Shown one piece after another: positions 1 to 5,849 of a stretch of DNA of 6,643 nt. The stretch lies in contig CAMLDZ010000148.1 of assembly GCA_946478985.1 (NCBI GenBank), forward strand, positions 1 through 6,643. Direction: 5' to 3'. Source of the DNA: an uncultured Solimonas sp. GTDB taxonomy: Bacteria > Pseudomonadota > Gammaproteobacteria > Nevskiales > Nevskiaceae. The stretch's first letter is position 1. Each line of letters starts with the position of its first letter. The notes below the pieces were generated by a model that saw only the letters and a program-made list of their open reading frames with translations, did no database searches and was not told the origin of the DNA. The translations under genes were made by a program, and so were the position numbers.

Positions 1-894
1 CTGATCCTGCCGCTGCGGCCGCGCAAGCTTGCCCATGCCTACGCAGCGATCTGGACCCCGCAGGGCTCGCCGCTGCTGGCGATCAGCCGTGCCCAGCAGG
101 CCGGCCTGCAGCGGCGGCTCGGTGACGAGATTCCGGTGGCGCTGGGCATGCGCTACGGTAATCCGAGCATTGCCGCCGCGCTCGACGAGCTGCGCGAGCG
201 CGGCGCGCGGCGCATTCTCGTGCTGCCGCTGTATCCGCAATACTCGGCGACCACCACCGCTGCAGTCTTCGACGAAGTGTTCGCGCAACTGCGACCGCTG
301 CGCTGGTGGCCCGAGCTGCGGCTGATCAACGGCTATCACGATCTGCCGGCCTACATCGACGCGCTGGCCGACTCGGTGCGCGCCCACTGGCAGGCGCAGG
401 GCGGGCCGCGGCACCTGCTGATGTCGTTTCATTCGATTCCCCTGCAGTGCCTGGAACGCGGCGATCCGTACTACTGCTTCTGCCAGAAGACGGCACGGCT
501 GCTGGCGAACGCGCTGCAACTGGCGCCGGACCGCTGGTCGCTGAGCTTCCAGTCGCGGCTGGGCCGCGCCAAGTGGCTGACGCCATACACCGACCGCACC
601 ATCGACAGGCTGGCGCGCGAAGGCGTCGGTGAACTTGACGTGATCTGTCCCGGTTTCCCGGCGGACTGTCTGGAAACGCTGGAAGAGGTGTCTCTGCGTT
701 ACGGGGAGCAGTTCCGCGCCGCCGGCGGCAAGGCGCTGCGCTATGTGCCGGCGCTCAACGACGGCGCCGGGCATCTGCAGATGCTGGAAACGCTGGCCCG
801 CCAGCATCTGGCCGGCTGGCCGCTGGCCGTAACGCCGGACCCGGCGGCGGCCGCGCCGGCACGCGTCGAAACGCTGCATCAGCTGATGCGCTGA
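1..894 (+). CDS. hemH: Ferrochelatase (protoheme ferro-lyase), 5'-truncated by the window edge
   Basis: This enzyme inserts Fe2+ into protoporphyrin IX to make protoheme, the last step of the protoporphyrin-dependent heme pathway, in the cytoplasm or at the inner membrane. The frame is open from base 1 and gives 297 residues before TGA at 892-894. By recalled comparison with the E. coli protein, about 50 N-terminal residues are missing. Family signatures seen in order are LPLRPRKLAHAY at the left edge, VALGMRYGNPSI, LVLPLYPQYS, the catalytic-His motif SFHSIP (His codon 430-432; many relatives have HGIP), SFQSRLGR, and CPGFPADCLETLEE with its conserved glutamates, then a C-terminal YVPALN. The last 25 or so residues are Ala/Pro-rich and probably a variable tail. 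The next gene converges on it, so hemH is the end of its transcription unit. Its start and promoter lie outside the window. The identification is firm. Confidence 0.97.
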   Translation: MILPLRPRKLAHAYAAIWTPQGSPLLAISRAQQAGLQRRLGDEIPVALGMRYGNPSIAAALDELRERGARRILVLPLYPQYSATTTAAVFDEVFAQLRPLRWWPELRLINGYHDLPAYIDALADSVRAHWQAQGGPRHLLMSFHSIPLQCLERGDPYYCFCQKTARLLANALQLAPDRWSLSFQSRLGRAKWLTPYTDRTIDRLAREGVGELDVICPGFPADCLETLEEVSLRYGEQFRAAGGKALRYVPALNDGAGHLQMLETLARQHLAGWPLAVTPDPAAAAPARVETLHQLMR

Positions 895-1017
895 ACCCTG
901 CCGGCGCCAACCAGGCGCCTGATTCCCAACCGAGAAGCGTGTATTCCAGGTGCCGCCCCGCATGGCCTGCATCGCGGGCGGCGTGCGGGCGCAATTCGGC
1001 GTGTGGAATGCCGGCCA

Positions 1018-1057
1018 TAAAAAAACCGCCGCAGGTTCGCACCTGCGGCGGTTTTTC
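1018..1057. terminator. Bidirectional Rho-independent terminator between hemH and the OmpA-family gene
   Basis: A perfect 16-bp inverted repeat, 1021-1036 against 1041-1056, has a TCGC loop at 1037-1040. The core is CCGCCGCAGGT pairing with ACCTGCGGCGG. Read on the plus strand the stem ends in TTTTT. Read on the minus strand it ends in a run of seven T (complement of 1019-1025). It can therefore end transcripts arriving from both convergent genes. It lies 16 bp beyond the stop of the minus-strand OmpA-family gene and about 125 bp beyond hemH, so its main client is probably the former. Confidence 0.93.
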
Positions 1058-1072
1058 AAAGCTTGCGGCTGA

Positions 1073-2566
1073 TCAATCGACGACGTGGAGTTCCACGCGA
1101 CGGTTGTTCTCACGACCCGCGTCGGTCTCGTTGGAGTCGATCGGGCGGGTTTCGCCGTAGCCCACCGGCGTCATCCGCTTGGCGACCACGCCCTGACCGG
1201 TCAGGAAGGTCTTGACGGCGATCGAACGGCGCTCCGACAGACCCAGGTTGTAGGAGTCCGAACCGATCGAGTCGGTGTGGCCTTCCACTTCCACGCTGAT
1301 GTTCGGGTACGCGTTCAGCGTCTGGCCGACCTGGATCAGGATGCGCTTGGCTTCTTCCGTCAGGCGATCCGAGTCGAACTCGAACTTGACGCCCTTGAGG
1401 ATGAAGTTCTTGTCGACCGCGCAGCCATTGGCATCGACCTGCTCACCCGGACGCGGCTTGCGGCAGTCGCCGACCAGCGCGCAACCGTTCGGCAGCACCT
1501 TGGCACCCGGCGGCGTGCGCGGGCACTCGTCGAGGTAATCCGGCACGCCGTCACCGTCGCTGTCGAGCGGGCAGCCATCGGGGCCAACCGGAACGCCCTT
1601 GGGCGTATTCGGGCAGCGGTCGAGATCGTCCGGAATGCCATCGCCATCCGAGTCGGTGCTCGAGCAGCCATCGGCATTCACGCGCGTTCCCGGCGGGGTG
1701 CCCGGGCACTTGTCGAGGTAATCCGGCACGCCGTCGCCGTCGCTGTCGAGCGGGCAGCCATTGGCATCGACCTGCACGCCACGCGGCGTGTTCGGGCAGC
1801 GGTCGCGCGCATCCGGCACGCCGTCGCCGTCGGAGTCGAGCTCGCAGCCATCCGGGCCGACCTGCGTACCCTTCGGCGTGTTCGGGCACTTGTCGAGGTA
1901 ATCCGGCACGCCGTCGCCGTCGCTGTCGATCGGGCAGCCGTTGGCGTCGACCTTCACGCCCTTGGGCGTATCCGGGCACTTGTCACGCGAGTTCGGCACG
2001 CCATCGCCGTCGTCATCGTTCGGGTCGGCGCCGAACTTCCAGCGCACGCCGGCGCCGATCGTCCAGACATAGAAGGTGTCTTCCTGGACCGGGCCCTTCT
2101 CCTGAATGAAGTCCAGGTTGTAACGGGCTTCAAGACGCAGGTCGACGCTCTGCGAGAGGTTGAAGAAGGTACCGAGGCCCGCACCGACGCCGCCACCGCC
2201 GAGATTCTCCTGCAGGAACTCAATGTAGTGACCATTGAGGTTGCCGATCAGGTAGGGGCGAACCGAAGCGTTTTCGGAGGCCAGGTACTGGATCAGGTTC
2301 ACGCCGAGCACGGCGCGCGAGTAGTCGTTCTTCGACTTGAGGTCGGCGACGTCGAGGTGGCTGTAGCCGCCTTCGATTTCGATGCCGAGCCATGGTGCGA
2401 TCGAGCGACCGAAGGCAAGCGAGCCGGCGGGGCCGGTGTCGCCGTCAGCGAACACCACGCCAACGGATGGCGAGATGTACCAACGTCCGTCGTACTCCAC
2501 GCCTTCGGCAGCCGCGGCGCCGGACCACAGCGCGCCTGCCAAAAGAAGCCATCCGAGTTTCCGCAT
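1073..2566 (-). CDS. OmpA-family outer-membrane protein with thrombospondin type 3 repeats
   Basis: This is a 497-residue outer-membrane protein that probably ties the outer membrane to peptidoglycan. Residues 1 to about 20 form a signal peptide (MRKLGWLLLAG core, Ala-rich end). Residues 22-180 are Gly/aromatic-rich alternating segments that fit an eight-stranded OmpA-type barrel. Residues 184-364 are six TSP3 repeats of 30 residues (31 in the fourth), each with a D-x-DGDG-x-P calcium-binding core and two cysteines in CP and GC. Residues 365-384 are a seventh, degenerate half-repeat that keeps its cysteines but lacks DGDG. Residues from about 386 to 497 are an OmpA C-terminal domain, with EGHTD (Asp432) and LSERRS (Arg447) as the expected diaminopimelate-binding pair. 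I chose the ATG at 2564-2566 because GGGAG sits 8 bases upstream and the signal peptide then begins cleanly. An ATG five codons earlier (2579-2581) overlaps that Shine-Dalgarno site and has none of its own. The specific role (porin, adhesion or structure) cannot be told from sequence. Confidence 0.93.
   Translation of the reverse strand: MRKLGWLLLAGALWSGAAAAEGVEYDGRWYISPSVGVVFADGDTGPAGSLAFGRSIAPWLGIEIEGGYSHLDVADLKSKNDYSRAVLGVNLIQYLASENASVRPYLIGNLNGHYIEFLQENLGGGGVGAGLGTFFNLSQSVDLRLEARYNLDFIQEKGPVQEDTFYVWTIGAGVRWKFGADPNDDDGDGVPNSRDKCPDTPKGVKVDANGCPIDSDGDGVPDYLDKCPNTPKGTQVGPDGCELDSDGDGVPDARDRCPNTPRGVQVDANGCPLDSDGDGVPDYLDKCPGTPPGTRVNADGCSSTDSDGDGIPDDLDRCPNTPKGVPVGPDGCPLDSDGDGVPDYLDECPRTPPGAKVLPNGCALVGDCRKPRPGEQVDANGCAVDKNFILKGVKFEFDSDRLTEEAKRILIQVGQTLNAYPNISVEVEGHTDSIGSDSYNLGLSERRSIAVKTFLTGQGVVAKRMTPVGYGETRPIDSNETDAGRENNRRVELHVVD
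1415..2017 (-). repeat. Tandem 90-bp repeats encoding TSP3 calcium-binding units
   Basis: Six in-frame copies of a roughly 90-bp unit lie at 1475-2017, followed by a degenerate 60-bp remnant at 1415-1474. The DNA also has a two-unit period. The segment GTCGAGGTAATCCGGCACGC on the plus strand recurs starting near 1529, 1712 and 1892, in the even-numbered units (2, 4 and 6), which encode PDYLDKCP or PDYLDECP. The odd units instead encode NSRD, DARD or DDLD there. The spacing is 180 and 183 bp; the extra codon is a Thr/Ser insertion at the end of the fourth unit. The pattern points to duplication of a two-repeat block. The reading frame is intact throughout. Confidence 0.9.
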
Positions 2567-2574
2567 TCCCTTGT

Positions 2575-2579
2575 CTCCC
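2575..2579 (-). promoter_or_regulatory. Ribosome binding site that decides the OmpA-family start
   Basis: On the minus strand GGGAG ends 8 bases before the ATG at 2564-2566. The upstream in-frame ATG at 2579-2581 runs directly into this GGGAG and is preceded by AAATAAG, with no purine-rich site at the right distance. Starting at the inner ATG also removes five charged residues ahead of a normal signal peptide. Confidence 0.75.
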
Positions 2580-2653
2580 ATCTTATTTGGGCCCCGCGCG
2601 GCGATATGCCCTTAGTGACCGAACCGAAATACTCCCTTTCAATTCGGGCGACC

Positions 2654-2693
2654 TTGAGAGAGGTCTGAGCACCGACTCAAACTCATCTCTCAA
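2654..2693. promoter_or_regulatory. Interrupted inverted repeat in the divergent intergenic region (possible omp leader hairpin or operator)
   Basis: TTGAGAGA at 2654-2661 pairs exactly with TCTCTCAA at 2686-2693. Nested inside are TGAG at 2666-2669 and CTCA at 2676-2679. Transcribed on the minus strand this would form a two-step hairpin: an 8-bp outer stem, a 6/4 internal loop, a 4-bp inner stem and a 6-base loop. It has no T run and lies between the probable promoter and the OmpA-family start, so it is not a terminator there. It could be a stabilising leader structure, as known for E. coli ompA, or a DNA site for a dimeric regulator. The sequence symmetry is visible; any function is inferred. 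Confidence 0.4.
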
Positions 2694-2709
2694 TTTGCGA
2701 AGCATCTGG

Positions 2710-2738
2710 ATTATGATTGCTCAAGACGTCGCCGTAAA
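2710..2738 (-). promoter_or_regulatory. Candidate sigma-70-type promoter for the OmpA-family gene
   Basis: On the minus strand, TTTACG (complement of 2733-2738) and CATAAT (complement of 2710-2715) are separated by 17 bp. They match the -35 and -10 consensus at 4 of 6 and 5 of 6 positions. Transcription would start near 2703, leaving a leader of about 137 bases that contains the inverted repeat at 2654-2693. This rests on consensus matching alone in a region that is generally more AT-rich than its surroundings. Confidence 0.35.
2712..2717 (+). promoter_or_regulatory. Candidate -10 element for the Ig-like lipoprotein gene
   Basis: TATGAT matches TATAAT at 5 of 6 positions and lies about 85 bases upstream of the lipoprotein start. 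No good -35 hexamer is found 16-18 bp before it, and the element overlaps the candidate -10 on the opposite strand. If both are real, the two divergent promoters would overlap and compete. Weak evidence. Confidence 0.25.
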
Positions 2739-2789
2739 TATCGAGTTTCATTGAGCTTGCAACAGACCGCAGGGAAGCCTGTCAGAAGA

Positions 2790-2795
2790 GGGGAG
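2790..2795 (+). promoter_or_regulatory. Ribosome binding site that decides the lipoprotein start
   Basis: GGGGAG ends 6 bases before the ATG at 2802-2804. The frame is open further upstream to a TTG at 2751, but that start would put 17 polar residues before the lipoprotein signal peptide and has no comparable ribosome binding site. Confidence 0.85.
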
Positions 2796-2801
2796 TTTGG
2801 G

Positions 2802-4310
2802 ATGAAGGGAGTACGCTTTCTGTTCGCGCTATGCGCGGCAATGGTGCTCGGAGGCTGCGGCGACAGTATCAAGAGCCCCGCTTTCAGCGAGCAGTTGCTG
2901 AGTCTGGAACTGAGCACCACCGAGGCCGCCGTGCCGCTCGGCACCACACAGCAGCTCGTGCTCGACGGCGAGTTCTCGCAACAGCCGGGCGTATCTCCTG
3001 TGACTCGTCCGGTCGCCGAGGCCAGCTACACCGTGGTGCCGGCGAGCGTTGCCACGGTCGACAGCAGCGGCTTGCTGACGGCGACCGAGCAGGGCACCGC
3101 CACCGTCACCGCCAGCGTCGACGGCGTCACCAGCAACAGCCTGACGATCACCGTCGGCCCCGCCAAGCTCACGTCCATCGTGGTGCGCACCGTGGCGCCG
3201 GATGGCACGGTCGGCAGCTCGGGCGACGTGTCGCGCCCGGCCGGCAGCATTCAGACTTTCAAGGCGCTCGGCATCTACACCGACAGCGCAGAGCCGCAGG
3301 AGCTGGGCGGCGATGTGTCGGTGGTCTGGGAGAGCAGCAAGCCGGAAGTCGCGTCGCTGAGCACGGCCTCGGGCGTGCAGACCACGGCGCGCGCGCTGGA
3401 CCTGGGCTTCTCGGACATCAAGGCGACCGCCACGTCGAGCACCGTAGGCCCGTTCGAAGCGGTCGGCCGGCTGACGGTCAGCACTTCGGCGCTGGTCGAG
3501 CTGGTCCGCCTGGAGCCGAGCCCGCCGCCGGCCGCGGTCGCCGCCGGTCAGTCCAAGCAGTTCATCGTCATCGGCCGCTTTGCCGACAACAGCACCGGCC
3601 CGATCGATACCGCGCTGTACCCGGTCGACTGGAGCTCGGCTGACCAGGCCATCGCCACCGTGGACGCCACCGGCCTGGCCACCGGCGTCGCCTTCGGCAA
3701 TACCACGATCACCGCCACGCTCAAGCCGGAGGTGTCGATCAGCGGCACCACGCGCTCGGTCAGCGCCACGCTGTCGGTGGGTAATGCCGCCTGCACCAGC
3801 CCGCTGCTGCAGGCCAACGGTGCCAAGGTCGAAGTCGAAGCGACGCCGCTTTGCGTCGGCTGCACCTTCCGCAATGCCGGTCGCGTGATCGACAACGATC
3901 TGACCAACTCCGCCAATCTCGACGTCCTGGTCAGCCTGCTGAGCGCCAATGTCTCGCTGACGGTCAGCGCTGCCGAGGGCACCACCTTCGACGCTTCGAC
4001 GGCGAGCCCGCGCCGCGTCGGCTTCATCATCGGCCGCCATTCGCAGCTGTTGACGCTGGCGCTGCTGCGCGGCTTCGAGGTCAGCACGCTGCTGGACGGC
4101 ACGGTGAAGGAAACGCGCCTGCCGGAAGGCCGTGATCTGCTCGATCTCGATCTGCTGGGCCTGCTCGGCGGCGAGCAGGTCTCGCTGCTCAGCTTCGAGG
4201 CCACGCAACCGTACGACGCGATCCGCCTGACCTACCGTGGCGGCGTGGCAAGCGTGCTGCCGACCGCACTGGTCTTCGGCGGCTGCGCACTGGCGGAACA
4301 GCCTGAGTAA
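2802..4310 (+). CDS. Lipoprotein with three Ig-like (BIG2-type) domains and an uncharacterised C-terminal domain
   Basis: The product is 502 residues. The signal peptide is lipoprotein-type: positive residues at the start, a hydrophobic core and the lipobox LGGC, with Cys19 as the lipidated residue. Gly at +2 is not the inner-membrane retention Asp, so outer-membrane anchoring is likely. Residues of about 31-118, 122-227 and 231-327 are three divergent Ig-like units. Each opens with a strand such as LLSLELS, LTSIVVRT or LVELVRLEPS and carries motifs typical of BIG2 domains, for example ASVATVDSSGLLTATEQGTA and IATVDATGLATGVAFGNTTI. Residues from about 330 to 498 form a distinct domain with Cys331, a CVGC pair (Cys351 and Cys354) and Cys495, plus RVIDNDLTNSANLDV, a Leu-rich stretch near 446-456 and PYDAIRLTY. 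Its function is unknown to me. The gene is monocistronic by appearance: a divergent gene precedes it and a terminator follows. Adhesion or surface structure is a plausible inference, not shown. Confidence 0.88.
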   Translation: MKGVRFLFALCAAMVLGGCGDSIKSPAFSEQLLSLELSTTEAAVPLGTTQQLVLDGEFSQQPGVSPVTRPVAEASYTVVPASVATVDSSGLLTATEQGTATVTASVDGVTSNSLTITVGPAKLTSIVVRTVAPDGTVGSSGDVSRPAGSIQTFKALGIYTDSAEPQELGGDVSVVWESSKPEVASLSTASGVQTTARALDLGFSDIKATATSSTVGPFEAVGRLTVSTSALVELVRLEPSPPPAAVAAGQSKQFIVIGRFADNSTGPIDTALYPVDWSSADQAIATVDATGLATGVAFGNTTITATLKPEVSISGTTRSVSATLSVGNAACTSPLLQANGAKVEVEATPLCVGCTFRNAGRVIDNDLTNSANLDVLVSLLSANVSLTVSAAEGTTFDASTASPRRVGFIIGRHSQLLTLALLRGFEVSTLLDGTVKETRLPEGRDLLDLDLLGLLGGEQVSLLSFEATQPYDAIRLTYRGGVASVLPTALVFGGCALAEQPE

Positions 4311-4338
4311 GCGTGCATTGCACCGCGGCTGATGGGTA

Positions 4339-4372
4339 AACAAGAAAGGCGCCTTCGGGCGCCTTTCTTGTT
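4339..4372 (+). terminator. Rho-independent terminator after the Ig-like lipoprotein gene
   Basis: A perfect 15-bp inverted repeat, 4339-4353 against 4358-4372, is closed by a TTCG tetraloop at 4354-4357. The GC core GGCGCC/GGCGCC is followed by TTTCTTGTT, which acts as the U-rich tail and also pairs with the A-rich upstream arm. It lies 28 bases after the lipoprotein stop codon. It also separates that gene from the oxygen-regulated hemN promoter. Confidence 0.92.
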
Positions 4373-4386
4373 GGGGGATGCCGCGC

Positions 4387-4400
4387 TTGACGGCGGTCAA
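4387..4400 (+). promoter_or_regulatory. FNR/ANR-type box upstream of hemN
   Basis: TTGACGGCGGTCAA is a perfect palindrome of the form TTGAC-N4-GTCAA, the binding pattern of the FNR/ANR/DNR family of oxygen- or nitric-oxide-responsive activators. Its centre (4393.5) lies about 41 bases before a predicted transcription start near 4435. That start is set by a GACAAT -10-like hexamer at 4422-4427, which is class II FNR promoter spacing. The downstream gene, hemN, is a known FNR/ANR target in Pseudomonas. The regulator gene is not in the window. Confidence 0.85.
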
Positions 4401-4421
4401 GGCGCCCGCGCCGCGCCCATC

Positions 4422-4427
4422 GACAAT
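4422..4427 (+). promoter_or_regulatory. hemN: Candidate -10 element of the FNR-dependent hemN promoter
   Basis: GACAAT matches TATAAT at 4 of 6 positions and lies at the distance from the FNR box expected when the activator replaces the -35 contact. A start near 4435 would leave a very short leader of about 13 bases before the GTG at 4448, or 22 bases before the GTG at 4457. Confidence 0.45.
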
Positions 4428-4447
4428 GGCGGCAGTTCCGTCACCCG

Positions 4448-5839
4448 GTGCCTGCCGTGTCCGTTGCACCCTGCTCAGAAGCCGAGCTGATCCGTCGCTA
4501 CGGCGGCTCGGTGCCGCGCTACACCTCGTATCCGAGCGCGCTGCAATTCGTCGAAGGCTTCGGCCAGAGGCAGCTGCTGGAGGCGCTGCAGCGCGCCGAC
4601 GCCAGCGTGCCGCCGTCGCTGTACCTGCACGTGCCGTTCTGCACGGCGCCGTGCTTCTACTGCGCCTGCACGCGGATCATCAACCGCCGCGCCGAGCCGC
4701 GGGCGCGCTACGTCGAACTGCTGCTGAGCGAGATCCGCCGCAGCGCCGGACACTGGCCGGGCCGGACGCGCGGAGTCACGCAGCTGCACTTCGGCGGCGG
4801 CACGCCGACCTCGCTGGACGATGCACAACTGGCGGCGCTGATGACCGCGCTGGACCAGCACTTCGGCCTCAGCGCCGAGGCTACGCGCGAGTACTCGATC
4901 GAGGTCGACCCGCGCACCGTCGATGCCGAGCGGCTGCGCGTGCTGGCCGGCCTGGGCCTCAACCGCATCAGTCTCGGCGTCCAGGATCTGGACCCGGCCG
5001 TGCAGCAGGCGATTAATCGCGAGCAGCCGCTATCGCTGGTCGCCACGACGATCGCGGCGGCGCGCGGCGCAGGCTTTCGCTCGATCGCCACCGACCTGAT
5101 CTACGGCCTGCCGCGGCAGACGCCGGCCTCCTTCGCGCGGACGCTGGACGCGGTGGCGGCGCTGCGGCCGGATCGCATCGCCATCTACGCCTACGCGCAC
5201 CTGCCGCAGCAGTTCGCGGCGCAGCGGCAGATCCGCGCCGGGGAGTTGCCGGACGCGGCCACGCGACTGGCGCTGCTGCAGCTGGGCGTCGAGCGCCTCG
5301 GCGCTGCCGGCTACCGGCGCATCGGCATGGACCACTTCGCACTGGTCGACGACGAGCTGGCGCGCGCCGATGCCGCCGGTACGCTGCAGCGCAATTTTCA
5401 GGGCTATTCGACGCAGGCCGGGCATGAGCTGCTCGGCTTCGGCCTCAGCGCCATCAGCCGCGTCGCCGACGTCTACGCGCAGAACGCCAAGCAGCTGGCC
5501 GATTACGCGCAGCGGATCGAGCAGGGGCAGTTGCCGGTGCGCCGCGGGCTGCGCCTGGACGCCGACGACCTGCTGCGTCGCGATGTCATCGAACAGATCA
5601 TGTGCGCGGCGGAGGTCGATTTCGCGGCGATCGCCAAGGCCCATGGCGTCACCGCTGACTATCCGTTTCATGGCCGCCACGAGGAACTGCAGGCGCTTCT
5701 GGCGGACGGCCTGATCGAACTCGAAGGCAGCCACCTGCGTGTGCTGCCGCGCGGCCGGCCGCTGGTCCGCAACATCGCGCGGGTGTTCGATCGCTATGCG
5801 CCGGCGGCGCCGGCCGAGCGGCATTCCGCAGCGATCTGA
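4448..5839 (+). CDS. hemN: Oxygen-independent coproporphyrinogen III oxidase (radical SAM)
   Basis: HemN oxidatively decarboxylates coproporphyrinogen III to protoporphyrinogen IX without oxygen, using a [4Fe-4S] cluster and S-adenosylmethionine in the cytoplasm. The 463-residue length is close to the 457 residues of the E. coli enzyme. Near the start is VPRYTSYPSAL. The cluster motif is CTAPCFYCAC, with Cys65, Cys69 and Cys72 plus the HemN-typical extra Cys74. The SAM-binding GGGTPT lies at 116-121. Further on are EVDPRTVD, NRISLGVQDLDP, DLIYGLPRQT, YAHLPQQFAAQR, GMDHFALVDDELA and RNFQGYSTQ, then a HemN C-terminal domain. These mark true HemN rather than the heme chaperone HemW. The start is uncertain: GTG at 4448 or GTG at 4457, with no in-frame ATG nearby upstream and no clear Shine-Dalgarno site. 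An FNR box precedes it and another follows its stop by 10 bases. No terminator separates it from ccoN, so read-through is possible. Confidence 0.97.
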   Translation: MPAVSVAPCSEAELIRRYGGSVPRYTSYPSALQFVEGFGQRQLLEALQRADASVPPSLYLHVPFCTAPCFYCACTRIINRRAEPRARYVELLLSEIRRSAGHWPGRTRGVTQLHFGGGTPTSLDDAQLAALMTALDQHFGLSAEATREYSIEVDPRTVDAERLRVLAGLGLNRISLGVQDLDPAVQQAINREQPLSLVATTIAAARGAGFRSIATDLIYGLPRQTPASFARTLDAVAALRPDRIAIYAYAHLPQQFAAQRQIRAGELPDAATRLALLQLGVERLGAAGYRRIGMDHFALVDDELARADAAGTLQRNFQGYSTQAGHELLGFGLSAISRVADVYAQNAKQLADYAQRIEQGQLPVRRGLRLDADDLLRRDVIEQIMCAAEVDFAAIAKAHGVTADYPFHGRHEELQALLADGLIELEGSHLRVLPRGRPLVRNIARVFDRYAPAAPAERHSAAI

Positions 5840-5849
5840 AGCGCGCCGA

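Noticed and set aside
903..919. GGCGCC-N5-GGCGCC hairpin after hemH as a terminator
   Set aside because: The stem is only 6 bp and no T run follows, so the stronger structure at 1018-1057 is the better terminator.
755..1042. Minus-strand 95-codon open frame over the hemH end
   Set aside because: It begins inside the bidirectional terminator, overlaps hemH antisense and shows no motif or ribosome binding site.
1475..2017. Regular 90-bp repeats considered as a CRISPR or other non-coding repeat array
   Set aside because: The repeats are in frame, encode DSDGDG-type TSP3 units and lack unique spacers between short identical repeats.
2564..2581. Start of the OmpA-family gene at the outer ATG (2579-2581)
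   Set aside because: That ATG overlaps the Shine-Dalgarno site of the inner ATG and adds a charged leader before a normal signal peptide.
1085..2668. Long plus-strand open frame opposite the OmpA-family gene (527 codons)
   Set aside because: It is antisense to a well-supported gene. Its protein is an Arg/Ala/Val-rich mirror of the TSP3 repeats with no recognisable domain, as expected from GC-rich codon bias.
2695..2717. TTGCGA and TATGAT as a -35/-10 pair for the lipoprotein gene
   Set aside because: The spacing is only 11 bp, too short for a sigma-70 promoter; only the -10-like element is kept as a weak candidate.
2751..2801. TTG start at 2751 for the lipoprotein gene
   Set aside because: The ATG at 2802 has a strong ribosome binding site and gives a proper lipoprotein signal peptide directly.
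2829..4469. Long minus-strand open frame opposite the Ig-like lipoprotein (546 codons)
   Set aside because: Composition is dominated by Arg, Ala, Gly and Asp with no motifs, it crosses the terminator at 4339-4372, and the opposite strand has a clear signal peptide and Ig domains.
4448..5839. HemW (heme chaperone, HemN-like) instead of HemN
   Set aside because: The CX3CX2CXC pattern, VPRYTSYP near the start, DHFA-DDELA and RNFQGYSTQ motifs and the length fit true HemN.
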